Shown here: piece by piece, positions 12,401 to 26,677 of the stretch
Position numbering within the stretch: position 1 is the stretch's first letter
Layout of the letters: the number at the start of each line of letters is the position of its first letter
From: Tubulanus polymorphus
Lineage: Eukaryota; Nemertea; Palaeonemertea; Tubulaniformes; Tubulanidae
Assembly (NCBI RefSeq): GCF_964204645.1
Contig: NC_134028.1
Span: 3,570,501 to 3,634,500 of the forward strand
Length of the DNA: 64,000 nucleotides
Direction of reading: 5' to 3'
Program-made: the position numbers and the translations under genes
Notes under the pieces: model-generated
The model's database searches: none
The model's input: the letters and a program-made list of their open reading frames with translations, nothing else
Told to the model about the DNA's origin: nothing

Positions 12401-15400
12401 GAAGCGTAGTTTCCTCTCGTGCGACGGAGTAGATAGCGGCTAGTAGCGCCACCTGTTGATCGTCGTCGGGGCGTCGTACTTTTGACGTTTATTTTCGAGG
12501 GGTCTCTCGACAACTTTCAAACGATCGTAGTTGTTTTAAGATGTTTTCTCTCGTTTTGAACGCGCGCGTCTTTGAAGTTCTCACGGAGATCTGACGACGT
12601 TCCGAGGAAGCCGGCGATTGAACGCAGCGCGTAAACGTTCGTCGTCGTCGTCGTCTGAGCGTTTGTGTCATCTCGAAAAACGGTTTTTAAGCATCTTTTT
12701 GAAGTGGATGCCGTGTTAGAATGTTAAAGCCAGATTAAAATCAATTAGCATGGTAAGATAGCTTTAATTATACACATTACGGCTTTGATGTTTCGTAAGC
12801 CGACTGATGACGGAAACTGCGTGGTCGCGATTTCAAAAGCACTTTAACGTCGTCGGTTGTTTCGAACGAGCCGCGTCTGAATACGTTGAAACCCGGCGAC
12901 GTGGAAGGGTTTTTTGTTCTTTCATCGAACGCTACGTACAAATCCGTTTGAAGATAACAATCGTACGACGGCTAATGGCTGTCTGAGTACATACACTCAT
13001 CAATCTAATAACCAATGCTGATAGATTCAATCGTTTTACCCCTTCCTTAAAATGCAGTGGTTCTTCTCTCGTAAAAGTTCCTTAAAAATGACATTTCTTC
13101 CCTGTGATAGATCCACTCCCGGCTACCTTTACTATTCGAGGATAGTTTCATTCTCTTTTTTTTAAGAACTACTACTAGAATTTTTTCGAATTCTTTAAAA
13201 ATCTTTCATGAATTACTACTAGAAATCTCAAATTCTGAATGATTCCTGGTTCATTTTCGGTTTGATCACTTATTTTTGATGTCTGATTGCGTCATTGGTG
13301 CTGAAAACAGCTACAAACGGAGTCAATGAGGAAGTCACATCAATGAGATAGTCAGTTTACATTGTGATGATTTTTAAACCACGTCTTTGAATTAATTCTC
13401 TAGATATTTTTATTGTCTTGGATGTTTTTTACGTTTTGAATTCTGAAACTTTGTAATTGAGTTTAAGTCAGGTAAAATTAATAGTCGAAATATGACAGGC
13501 AGGCAAGCAGGCATGTATATGAACCATAGGCAATTAGTTTACCGTGTGCACATTATGGCCGCCTATATTTTAGTACAGGTCATCAAGTATAATATTTCAC
13601 CCTATTAAATGCGGCGTAGTGTCAGGCAAACAAAGCTGTGCGGATGTGTGCCCCGTGAGAGCATGAATCTATAGTAAGGGTTATTGTGTACGGTTGTTTT
13701 GGTGCGTTGAATGGAGCCGCGTTATTGAATAGCGGCGCGCGGAGATCAAAGTTTCTTCCGCGCCCTTTCACCGGGCCTGTGTATTATACGCGGTGCGGCG
13801 CGGATCGGGGCATTTCAAGCCATTTTCTACGTGTAGCGTATGTAACGCATATAATTGCGGGTAACACGAGTTGAGGGTTTTAATGAGATCGCTTTGACAT
13901 ATAAAATGCAAATCTCTTTCAATACTTTTTCCAGCAAAATATATGTACGACCGAGGGCAGCGTTTGTGATGATTCGGAAAAGAGCTAACTGATAGTAAGA
14001 ATTTTTGGATAGCTCGATTACCCGACGGTTTGATCATGAAGGAAAATGCCAGGAACTTGTCTTTGTAATCAGATGCTGGGTTGACTTTCAAAAGTGCGGA
14101 AAAGTGTTGACTTTTAAACTGCTGTCTGACTGCTACGAACTTTTAAACCTTCGGGTTGGATAAGACGGGAGGCCACTTACTAGGAAATCTGGGTGAAGTC
14201 AGGGAATTTTTTTCTCTTAAAAAATTCAGGGGATAGTCCCTGAATTTTGTAAAAAGCTTAAAAAATTGGGGAAATTTGTTGAGATTGCTAGATCTATGTC
14301 TAGCGTATTGTGACTGTTTTAATTGATGGGATTCTTACTGGATCAAGTCGGGGAGAACAACTAGCATATCAGGGAAAAAGCAAGTCAAAATGAGAATAGC
14401 CGCCCTGTTAGAGAGAAAATAGTTTTTGAAGGGCATCAAGATGTCTATATTCTGCGAGAATATTGAATGAATGTTTGATCTTCAGAAACTGTAAAAGCGT
14501 TCGGGAAAGTGAAGGTTTTTTATCGACGGAGGAAGATTTGGAGGAAGACTCGTCACGTTGTGAGTGAGAGAGAGAGATCAGTGTCAATTCATTAGACTAT
14601 AACGAGCTAGATTAGTGATACGCTTTACTAAAGAACGAGCGCTTGTGTACACGGAACCCCCATCAATATCGTTCAAAGAAGCGCTAAGAACATCAAAGCG
14701 AAAATTGTAATTCATATCCTTTCGATAATTTCTCGTAGTGAACACGCCACGCTTTGTGAAACAAGGCAGCGGCGGCGGCAGTAACGGTGCTCGTTTGATA
14801 ATGATAATACAGCAATTCGGCGATCATGTCAATTTCACTGTTTCCGTGAAGTCGCGTACACAACAACAACAGAGAGAAACACGGGGACCGTCGTCGTCGG
14901 CGCTGTGAACAGTTTCTTCAATGAGCGTCGGTTGTGCGATGTCGGCTCCGACGCAGGCACAGACGCTACAAAGAGAATATGAAAGCAACTCGTGTGCTTT
15001 GTTGTCACAAGTCTTTGATTAGGATAAACTGCTTTCATCTTCCTTTATCTTTGCCAATTGAATCCCTGACGCATTTCGATGAGAGCGCGCCGCGAAATTA
15101 GCCATCTTCTCTTTTCTCTCTCTCTCTCTTTCTTGCAGTTATGCCGAAGTTGAAAGTTGTAAATATACGCGCCGTTCGCCATCCTGGCATTCAAAGTCTT
15201 TGCCGCGTCTTCGCCCGTGTCTTTGATATGTGGAACTGGCTCTATATTTGCCGTGTGGCGGTACAAGACCCTATTAACGTATTAAGTCTTTGAGTTGAAA
15301 GAACCGGGTACTAACGACGGGTATTTCGCCGAAGGGCGGATTATTGTTCTTTCTACTCGCGACGATCGTGTCCAATAACTTTTTGTCGACGTCGGGGGGG

Positions 15401-18400
15401 TAGATCCCGCCGGAGACTTCTCCCGAGACTTCCACGAATAGATGGAATGCGTTCTATAGAAAATGTCCGATATATCCGACAGGTGAAACGGTGGTATATC
15501 CGACGGGTGAAACGGTGGTTTCGCTATTTCGAAGGAACTATGTTGTCGGGATCGAGCGGCCTATTTCTGTTATGATAAAGTATGTTGGTCAGTTGGTCAT
15601 ATACAGCTGTGTATATGAATGATCAATGGGAATTCCTCTCGTTCAATCTCCCATCCTATCTACGTGTACCGAGGCGAGCTGGATGGTATTATCAATCGTT
15701 ATCTGTAAGAATGCGCGGAGTCCAAGGTTGTTTGCTTTCGGGTTCTGTTGCCGACCGTGAAGAGATTCCGATAAATAGAATATAGACATAACCCGCGCTG
15801 GTAGAGTTCAACAGTACCTATTCCACGATTGAGAGCCAGTTAGTATTACTCTTTCCTCGCGAGTCAAATGTACGAAAAACCGTCTGAGAGAAGGATTTAG
15901 AAATGGTCAAGTAGAAGAACCGCTGTTCGAGAGCGGTTCAGACATCGAACCCCGGGTTTGGTTCTGAATTCACGTCTAGCCGTAGCTAAAAGGTTGCGGG
16001 AGAAAAACAAAGCGTATAGAATTTCTTGTTTATAAATCCGAGTCAAAACAGTCGAGAACAACCGGCGTCTTAATGAAAAAAACGATAAGAAGTTTTAGGA
16101 TTATGTGAAGGGTTTAGTACTGTGTATATAGCGGGGACATGAAACGATGCAATGACAGTAGGGGTCCTGGTAGATAAACGGTATAGGGTTCTATAACCCG
16201 ATGACAGTAGGGGTGCTACTAGATTAACGGTATAGGGTTCTATAACCGAGCTGATATGTCAATGTACAGTTGATAGCGGTACCCTTTGATTGTTGCTCGG
16301 GGTTTGATCTGTACCAGCTGTACAGCGAGAGATGCACGCTGCTGCTGCTGCTGCTGCTGCTATTGCTGCAGCAATTTGCGTGGTGTTGTTGATGATGTTG
16401 CACGGATCCACTGCTGCTATGTTCACGTGTTTAAAACGGCGGCCAGGTTGATGATGAAGGTAGAGATAGCGCGGCAGTCGGATAGATCAAATCAGTATTG
16501 AAATCTTAATACGTCCCAAAAATAGCTCAATTTCAGAGAATTCAAGAATTAAAGCGCACACATGAATAAGATTCAGAGAAACAAGCATTTTCTTTAGATT
16601 TTAGCTCATGCGCTCTGATGTCGTCCCTTTTAGAACTATTTCTCATATAGGTAAGCGCCTCAGGTCGTAGTATAATGAATAATAGCTTCGAATTGAACGC
16701 TACTTAAAAGTTGTATGTCTACGGAAACTAGTTTACAACTTATAGTACCACAATTGAACACACGATGGAGCCACTGTACAGCGTACGATGGCTCCTGGCT
16801 ATACGGTTGTTTAATGTTTACTCAAATAATTTATGACGTTGATTTAACTTAAAAATCAGTTTCACGTTCGCTAATCCTGTTTTTCGTTGAGTTGATGAAT
16901 ATTTAAAATTTGTGGCTTGGAAAATCTTTTGAGAAATTCGAGCATGTTTAATAGCGAGCAATGAACATGACTTCTGACCAGATTATTGAATTAGTTTAGT
17001 CGGATTTTTTTATGACATTCGACTTCAATAGATTTGGTAGTGATTTATAGTAATCAGTTAAGCATGAATGATTGGTTTGAAAGCTGGAGTCACAGTAAAT
17101 ATTTCCAATTCGGCTTTTTCTATCATCAGCAAGCTGACGTGACGTCATCAAAATGAGTTCATTATCTATCAACTTTGCATTAGGTTTTTAGGATTGTGAA
17201 TCCGTACATTATCACCGGACCCTTCAAATATTACTTCATGTGTATTCTACTCAGTGATTACTTTAGTTTTCATGATTCATACTAGAAAAGTTCATTCGAT
17301 TTCGACTAAAATGTTGAAGAATTTGAAGTGTGCAAGACTTTTGAGTAACTATTAGCCATGCCTGGTGGATCCTCACTTGCCATTGAGTGGAGTCCTTGAT
17401 TGCCACAGTAGCAGGTTTCCCCACCCAACCCCTTTCGATTTATGTCTTATTAAAATCAGGAAAAAGTCAAAGAAATTTGTTGAGATTGCCACATTGAGTG
17501 TAAAATCAAGCAGTTTCTGTCTATGCCTTAAGTATCTTAAGTATTTTAAGTTTTTACAAAGCAGATAAAGTCAGGGAAAACAATGTACATGTCGGGGAAT
17601 AGAGGGGGGAGCATGTCAAATTAAAGTGGTCACCCTGATCATTAACACGTGGAACTGTGATATCACAGGTGCGTCTGCTGGATGGGTCATCTGCACAGTC
17701 GGTCCGGTCCGTCTGCTCGGTCTGTCTGCTTGGTCTGTCTGCTCAGTCAGCCCGGTCCATCTGTTTGGTCAGTCGGGTTCGTCTGCTCAGTCGGTCCGTC
17801 CAGTCTGTCTTCTCAGTCAGTCCGTCCAGTCCGTCTGCTCGGGCCGTGTGCTCAGTCTATCTGTCTGCTAAGTCAGTCCGGTTCGTCTGCTCCGTCCGTC
17901 TGCTCGATCGGTCCGGTCCGTCTGCTCTGTCGAAGTCGATCGATAGTTAATGCGACCGACGTCGTTTACAAAATCATTGATAATTCGTCGCACGCTTTGA
18001 TGTGCCGCGTATCACCTCGACGTCGTCCCTCGTTCCTCTCGCAGCTCGTTGTCAATCGTTTGAAGTTTTAGATCCTCTTTGTCGTATTATTCGTCCCAAG
18101 GGCGAAAGCATTAATACGTGCGTGTGTGTGTGTGTGTGTGTGTGTACACGTTACGTACACAGTACAGGTACACGTGTGTTCTCTCTCTCTCTGTGAGTCT
18201 GCGGGGCCACATCGATGGCGACGACGACGTTTAACGCTGTATTTGCTTCGTCGTTTTCCTCGTCATGAATTTCGAATGTAAAGTTCGCTATTGTCGGCGT
18301 AATAATTCCTAAAGCGACGACGATGTCTTTCTTGTGTAGCCGCGCACATCAAAAATTCTGTTGGATGACGGCGCGCAATCGAGAATTGGCCTCATCAAAG

Positions 18401-21400
18401 CTGGAAAGTTGCCGGTAAAGAGACTAATTTCCTGCAGCGGTAATTTGTTTTAATGAACCGCCCAAAAGTTTGGATTCGGATTAAATTACTGCCTTCGGTT
18501 TTTAGCGAACCCGGTTACTTTGATATATTAAACTCAGTAAACATGTCTTTGTTACTTTGTATTTACATTTTTTGTTTTCGCCTTGATGTTCCGTAAATGA
18601 TGGAAGATCTCAAATTCTCTCATCGCCAGTGGTTATGTGTACTGCTTGCAGCATCCCTTGATTTATTGGATAAACTATTATAGTCTTGTCATTGTAATGA
18701 TTTTAACGTGCTTTTAACAGAAAGTATTAGGTTTCTGAGTTTTATGCGTTTTTGGAAGTGAATATATGGAGAAATCCTTTTACGGTTGTATCATTGTGCA
18801 GCAGAAACAATTGTCTTATCAAACGGTCTTTGTTTCTTCGTCAAAAGGACAAATACTACTTCATAGAAACTGTTTTTACAGTAAGTCTTGTTGTGACGTC
18901 CAGTCAGTTAATTCTTCCATTGAGGGATAAAGAGGAAATGGTGATGAAAAATGATGAAAAGGTCGTTGTTAAGAGATGCTGATTATGATGAAACGATGAT
19001 TTCTAGAATCCGATGAAATTATAGCCGGCGTTAAGCGATGATAAGGATGTACATTATCTACGTGTATCATTGGTGACACTAGCACCAACTCAGCCTGTGA
19101 TTGGTTTATTAATTGTGATGGTGTGTAAGATATATTTGAGCCGAGTTGTCGGTTTGCCAACCTCGTCGTCGAGTATTCTGAGATGGTTTAGGCGTATACG
19201 ACGAGCCCTCGCGATTGTTACGACCCCCTAATGGCCGTCTTCGTCTCTGGCTGGGGCAACATTGATGGCGAATGCAATTACTCCCTGCAGCCTTTAATCT
19301 ATTAAAAGTGTACAGGCTTTGACGGTCTTTGAAGTCTACAGCGCCGCGAGATCAGTAACGACACTACAGAGAGACTGGCGAAACGACGACGACGACGCCG
19401 CGCGATTGGCTGCGACGATCAAAGCGTTTCTAGTGTTGAAAATATTGCTCAAGTGCCGGCGAAAATAATTTTGCATAGTTCATACGTTATCATCGTCGGA
19501 CCGAAGAAGAACAATCGTTCGTAGAGAAAGGAAGAAGAGAGAGAGAGAGTCGTCGTCGTCGTTTGAGAATTGGTAATAAGACTGCGGAGTGTTAGCGTGT
19601 GACGTATGAAGCGTAAGTTTACTTTGAAGTTGCGCGCCGAGAATTGAATACGTTCGGGGACCGATAATTAGTCGACGCCGACGATATTATTAACATCATA
19701 CGCGACTTATATGATCGGATTATCATCAGGATCATACGTGGCCCGTATAGCCGGTATCCGAACCGCCGCCACCGGTGACTACACGCCACAGCGATACCAC
19801 ATGTGTACATGTAGCAGGTAAGGGCTACCATTAACATATCTCGTACTGTGTCGTCCGTTTTTTGTCGTGTTACCCGAATTTCACCGGCGTGAATCTTTCA
19901 CCAACCCGTACCCGCGTCGATAACTAATAGATAAGTATATTCTACTTACCCCGGCGCGTGTTTGGTCGATAGTTTCGGCCGGTTTTCCTCGAGGTGTTCG
20001 ACTGTCTTTCCCTCCATCTTGCCTGCGAGAGTTTGTCACCACCCACTATCATTGGCTATGTGACGTTGCGTGTCGATGGTGCTGGTATGATAATGAGCGC
20101 AAGGCGGTTGATACTAATTTCTTGAAATTTTTACCGGGTTTCTAATATCGTTTTCGACAGTTCGCCGAGTGCGATACGTATATTAGTCACGTGTATAGCT
20201 GCATGTACTGAAATATTCTAGAAACGAAGCCGTACGTTTGACAATCGATGTTTTTGTTTGTTTCTACCGAGGGGCGCGGGCGAAATCGTTTGAAGTCGGG
20301 AATTCTGGGGTTTCTCGTCTCTGACGCGCGCGCGCGCAATTCGCTTAAAGAATGATCCGATGAGCCGGGTAAAAGTCTTCTGCTCTCCGCGTTCAAAGCC
20401 AAACACATCAAAGAACGACTCCATAGTTATTGCCAGTGCGTTGCTTTTAAAGGATAATTTGAGATACACGATTAGGAATTATAAAAAGATCGGATTTTTT
20501 GCCCGAGAACATCGCTTTCAAGATCACAGTGAATTTCGTATTTGCTTTGTATATTCTGTTAGCTTTCATCATGTTTGAGACCGAACGACGTCCAATTAAG
20601 CCGTCCAGCTTTGATTGGTTGTATTAGCCGGCGTAAAACAATAACGGACGACATCAGACGAACCCTCGAAACGGATTCGTCCCGAGGGACGGAGGGTCGG
20701 TCGACGGGAAGGAGGGGTTCCGATGGCGCGCGTTGACGAGCTCGCGAAGTCCTTTGACCGACCGCGACAAAGGGGGGAACGGAAGAGACCGGGGTGATTT
20801 GACAATGGCAACAGTTTCACGGCGCTTAACGTTGAAACGTCGCGCGCGCGTCGATGGTTTCGTCATATACGCGGCTGTGTTAATGATAATTGCGGCTCGA
20901 CATCAAACGACGGTTGAAGATGCGACGTTCGGGCGACGCGCTGTCACAGCTTCGGACGCTCGACGACTTCAAACGCGTCGCTTCAAAGACAATGTCGCAA
21001 CTTTACGCGAATAAAAGCCGGCTTAATAGGCAACAATCGACTGACGCACGAGGGCGCCACTAGTCGCGACGACTATTATTACACCGACTATGATGGTAAT
21101 TATAATACTTCTGGTCACACGCTGATGGCGGGAAGACGGCGCTTAGTCACATCCGTGTGAGGAGGCGACTTTTTTCTATCTTCTTAAGCGTTTCAATTAT
21201 CAGACTGATCTATATCGAGAGGTGAGTGTCGGGTGATGGTTATATATCGCTGCCGCCAGGGTTTTTTTTATTAATCAATTGTGATCGATTTTGAGAATTT
21301 TTCTCTTAACTTGGAAAAAGTTTAAGACTGGCTTTCATCGTGAAGTTCTTTTTGACGTCCACCGCAGAAGTTCAATTGCTTGATGGTGAATTTCGGAAAA

Positions 21401-24400
21401 CTTGTTTTTAAGGTGTTGATTTTCTCATTGATCAGGTTCATTAATCAGTTTGTCTACTGTGTTTTTGAGATCAGTTTTTTTTGTCGGAAAAATCTGATTA
21501 AGTCTCGGAAAGAAACCTCCACTTATACAAGATTATGAAATGATGATATTTGTGTTGAGGTTTATAAGTTGTAGGGAGTCCTTGATGGAACCAGATACCT
21601 GACATTAGAATAATAATTTTTGCTTGTTTTTGTTTAAAACATAAAACCCTTTGAAGTCGCATTCTCTTCAGGTATAAATGTTTTATTGGGTTATATAAGG
21701 GTTTTATTGGTTTGCGTTGAAGGTGCTATTGTATTAGTTTATTAGTCGGTGTAAGACTCATCGCCACATTGTCTACAAGAGTCTGTCGTTAATTAGTTAT
21801 ACTATGAGCAGGTTGTTTTGCTGTAATGTATAAGTTATTCGTCTTTGAAGTAACCGACCGGTCGGCGACTGGCCAAATGAGAGGGAGAAAGAAAGAGAGA
21901 AAGCTCTCGTAGGTAGAATTCATTTGCCAATGATATACTTTATTGCCTTCAGTCTGATAAACCTCATTCATTCAGCTTTTAGTAAGCGGTAATAATAATT
22001 TGTGGTCGAGGTTTCGGTGCTTTGATCTGCCGTGTGTTGGCGGGTGATTAAGCGTTTTGTTATCCATCCGAGCGAATTCATTAACACACTTACTTATATC
22101 AATCTCCGAGAGCGATCGCTTCTTCAAAGATTCCTAAATGGAAAGCGCACACCCGCAAAACCGAGTCTAATAATTTCGTGATCGATGTCGAAATTAACGA
22201 GGAGCATTTTCCGATATTTATTTATCATCGCGGAGAGGAATTTTAAAAGTTCCCGCTCGACCCTGACTGGATCGGACGATGAATCTATTCCCAGCCGTTT
22301 TATACGAGAAGGAAATGCTTTATTTGAATTGTGAATGGAGTCGGATCGAACAAGTGTTCTTTATATAAATGATTATATTCGGCACGTGTGTTTTTATTTT
22401 ATATCTGGATGAAAGATTTATGTTGATTTTAAAGATAGCTCAGCTCTTCAGATGTTCAGATGTTCATTTCGCCGCGCATCGGCTTTGATATGTGTATTAC
22501 ATTTCCTTTGAATGATTTTCACTTTTGATGTTAAAAGATCTCGGCGAAGTCGGAAGTCGACTGACTGTAGATGATTCACATTTCCTCCCCGGTATTATGA
22601 CTTGCATCAATGCTCCGCGTTGACCTTTGAAACCGTCCGAATCAGTCCGATCGGGTCACTCCGACGAATTTGAAAAGAAAAAGTTTTATTTTTACGATAA
22701 AAAGTTGATATTCCGTGAGCGCGATATCCGTCGCGTTCACCCCGGGGCTGTATTTTTCGAACTATTAATCGATCATAGTTTTCTTCTATTTATGAATAGT
22801 ATGGATTTTTGATGTATTTCTGGTTGTGCGTATATTTGTAGAGATGGCAGCTCTGTTCATCACAACAGTAAGAAGTGGAAGGCCCATCAGCGGCGAGCTA
22901 TGAAACGTAGCGTACAACATAACAGGGATACAGCACTAAACCAAAATATTATACCGGTAAGTTTTGAAATATTTGAATTCACTCACGCTGTTGTCAACAT
23001 TGTCAACGTGGTCAATGTTTGTTTCTGTACCAATAACATATATACAGAAATACGTAGCTGATTTCTGCTCTCAAACAGTTCGTCAGAAATAATAGTTTCA
23101 ATTTGAAGCGATATTCAGGAATTACAGGGTTTTTGCGGGTTTTGGAAAGTCTTGAGAAGTTTTGGAAAATGGGAATTTTTCCTTAAAAAAAACTTAAGAA
23201 ATTATGCTCTTTTTTGGTTTATCTATAGAAAAGGTAATGAAAATGAGAAAATAGTCTCAAAGTATAATTTTCCTTCTGTTTTTAATTTAAGGCTTTATAC
23301 TTAAATATCTCGCTAATTTTATACACATTTCATTAGAAACTTTATGAAAACACTTTGTCGAAGGTATTGATGATTGGCAATATGTAACTTAAGGGTATGG
23401 AAAATTTTCTGGGTATGGAAAATGGAACTTGCCAACCCATAAGCAAACTGTAACATACTTTTTAACTTGTTGAACTGAACTACGACGCTATATTGCAGCG
23501 ATAACTTTGGAATTAATCCCATAAAAATCGACATTCAATAAGAAAAAACAATTGGTGACACGTTGTTCGATATAAATTGAGGAATGTGCTGCCGATAAGA
23601 AATTCTGATTTATCGCATGAATCAAATTTTGCACCAAACTGACTTTGCGTTATCTAATATATTACGCCCATAAGTAAACATATAAAAATCCACTTCACCG
23701 ACAGTTTTAAATGTCGTAATCAGGTCACCTGTCTCGTAAATTAATTTCCATAATTCGGCAATTTATTTTCAATGGTTTGTTATTTTTGCGATTAATCCGT
23801 CGACAATCATAATTTTTGAAATGAGCGAGAATCTCGTGTTTTTCCGATGACACTGATATTTAAATGTATATAATCGATGTATATTCATTTCTACGCCGTA
23901 AACTCAAAGCGCTTCAAATATCGTATTTCAAAGTAAAAGCGTTTTTCAAATATTGTCTAATATAATCAGATGCTGAATATGTCGTTATAACAATAGCTGT
24001 AAGGTGCGCCTAAAAGTTGAACCCACATCAAAGATTAAAAAGTTTTGGTTTTGAAGTTGCGTATGTGATGTTTGTTAGCTGTAGTTTAACCAGTCAACGG
24101 CTGACACGCCCGTCCATCGCTGCCACTGCTGACTTCAAAGCTGCAGCTTCGTCGAGCCTGCAGCGACAATGATAGCGTTTGAAATAAACGGCAATGAACG
24201 GGTTCCCTCTCCTCCTTCTTCTCCTCAGCAGCAGCAGCTCGTATCTATATAAGCTCTTTGTTGAACGTGTGATGTATATAAGTAACACGGTGATATTGTT
24301 CCGCGTAAAAACGTTTAATCCTCACGCGGTAATAATGTTAAAACACTCGTTGCGCTGAAGTCGTTCGTGCTCTGACTTCTTGAGATTTTTCTGCTTGATT

Positions 24401-26602
24401 TTTGAACGATAGAAATATGACATGTTCGTAGTCCCTACAGGTCGGGGCGAACCCGGGAATCCTGACTCTATTCTTGATAATCGGGGAATTTGAATCTAAG
24501 CCATCTTGTTGTCCTTGCCGATGATGAGTAGCGCAAGCAACATTTTGTTAATGTTTTTAAAAGGTCGCCTGTATCCAGTGCTGTTTCCCAGGTATGTAAT
24601 ATGGGTCTTGTCTCGTAGAGAGTCAGTGCAGTCATACTCAGTCATCGGATAAGTCACCGCATTGCGTAAGTGATCACTATTTTCCAGTACTAATTCGCGT
24701 TTCAAATTCAATTGACAAAGTGTAAATCATCGCGCAGATTAGTCCTCGACATCATGAGGTTCTTACCGATCAGGGAGTTACGGAATTATTCTTCCCCGCA
24801 GGGAAAATCTGGGAATTTTTGGCATCTTGAAGTTTTTGCTGCTGACAAGTGGCACGGGGAATCTCTTAACAAATTAGCCCCCACTGAGGATATCTTATGA
24901 TTTAATCAAGGAATTTCACGTCTAGGGTCATAGAAATGATCACTTAGAAATCTGGGCCCAGTTTTATAGACTGGTATTACCTTTAACCCGAGGGCTAACT
25001 CAATTCATTTTCAATAGAGTTAACGTTGAGGGTAATGTCAGTCTATAAAACCAGACCCTGGATTTTGTGCAGTAAGAAACCTGATATTTTGACCACCCCA
25101 GTTATTGCAGGTTTGACTGTAAAATTCAAACCTTATCAAACCACAACTGAATAAAACAATCTCTACTACATCATGTCGATGATGACTATTTACGGTTGAA
25201 AAATTTTTGGCAAAAAAATGGAAAAAGCTGCGGAAATCTCGTTCGAACCTGTACGGGATCGTTTTTCCGCCGACGCCATTATCTGATTTCCCCGCGGAAG
25301 CGTTTGAGACGGAGTATAATCGTCGGAGGCCTCCGTTAAAAGTGTAATCGATGGAATTTACTCGCCGGAAAATAAAGCGTCTCTTTCGTCATTATCGGCT
25401 TTTGAAACACACCTTAGTGCACATAACATAACATCACTTAAACTTCAAAGACGTTTCGCGCGCGTTGGCTTAGCGAATAAATTGCGACAGCACCACGCGA
25501 CGTAATTGGTTTTTTCCTTGCTATATATTTCTGAGTTTTTTCGCGTCGCCCGCTGTCGCTGCTGCTGCTGTCGTCGTCGTCGTTCAGCTTTTTATCGAAA
25601 TGCATTTTTATCGAGGTTTTTTCAAAATGTGCGAAAAATTGTTTCAGCAGATCGAACTAGAAAAAGTGCTGCCACCGCCGCCGAAATGTAACGATTGTAT
25701 GAACGTAAGTAGCGCCGTCTAGTGTATAGCCTGAGCGGTTTATGCGATGCATATTTACAGCATGCCGATTTTGACTCCAGGGGGCGCCACGACGCACTGT
25801 CTGTTTCGGGGTGTGGGTATTTTGCTTGTTAGAATTGTTGGCGAATATTCAAACGATCGCAAAATATGAACGAAGATAAGCATTTAAATGGATATTTTAG
25901 AACTTTGCGCACAAGAATGTTTCTTTTTCTTGTATCTTATTGAAATGATTGTTTTCCACGGGAAGACGGGATGATTGTACGAGGTTATTTTTTAATTTCA
26001 CTCGTCACATTTAAGCGTGCACTTTTACCGAAATGTGAAAGGCGTTTAATTTAGTTTGATGGTTTATGCACCCGAGTGGTTTTTTCATCCAGCGCACATC
26101 ATCATCATTCCTTGCACAGTTTTTTGCTTCTAATTAAATTATCGCATTTTTCATGCGTGAGTTTAGTAATAATTTTGGTTAAGACGAAATCTCCATTCTG
26201 TCTTTTTATGACTAAACCGTCAACAATCCAGCAAAAGAGAAAATTTTTCTCTCTGCCCGTCCTGAAATGTCAGTTACTTACGTTGATTAGAATTTTTACC
26301 GTTGTCTCTTCGACAAACAAAAAGGCCGAGTTTTTATGCAACCGAGATTAAAACGAGCAGTTATGACGAAACACTAACGATTGCGGAAAGATTCGCTTTT
26401 AAAATGGAGCATGACGGATGAAATAACCGGCGCCGTTCTCTTCTATGATAATTACTACTATTATTAATTGTCGAATGGCGATTTTCTGTTCATTGCTTGA
26501 CTTTATTAACAAATTCTTTGATCCACATATCGACCGACTAAAGGTATTAACATCAGCTCTCTTTGATCACCTATATCGCGGCCGATGTGTATGTATATAT
26601 AC

Positions 26603-26677
<75 letters not shown>

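Larger units (their letters stand above)
11301..22841 (+). other. Axin intron 2 (11.5 kb)
   Basis: No exon with family support, but a candidate cassette exon lies at 14486-14563. The intron holds MITE fragments (14165-14407, 17361-17638), a degenerate minisatellite (17690-17940), microsatellites, and patches of CGA/GTC-rich DNA (about 12400-12660, 18200-18400, 19330-19570, 20600-21060) that look like CpG-rich regulatory DNA. It contains many TCF/LEF heptamers, for example at 12783, 13744, 14694, 16285 and 22021. Confidence 0.6.

Noticed and set aside
17626-18071. Three overlapping forward open frames rich in Ser, Val and Cys
   Set aside because: They come from a degenerate GTCTGCTC/GGTCC minisatellite without stops in any frame; no splice or family support.
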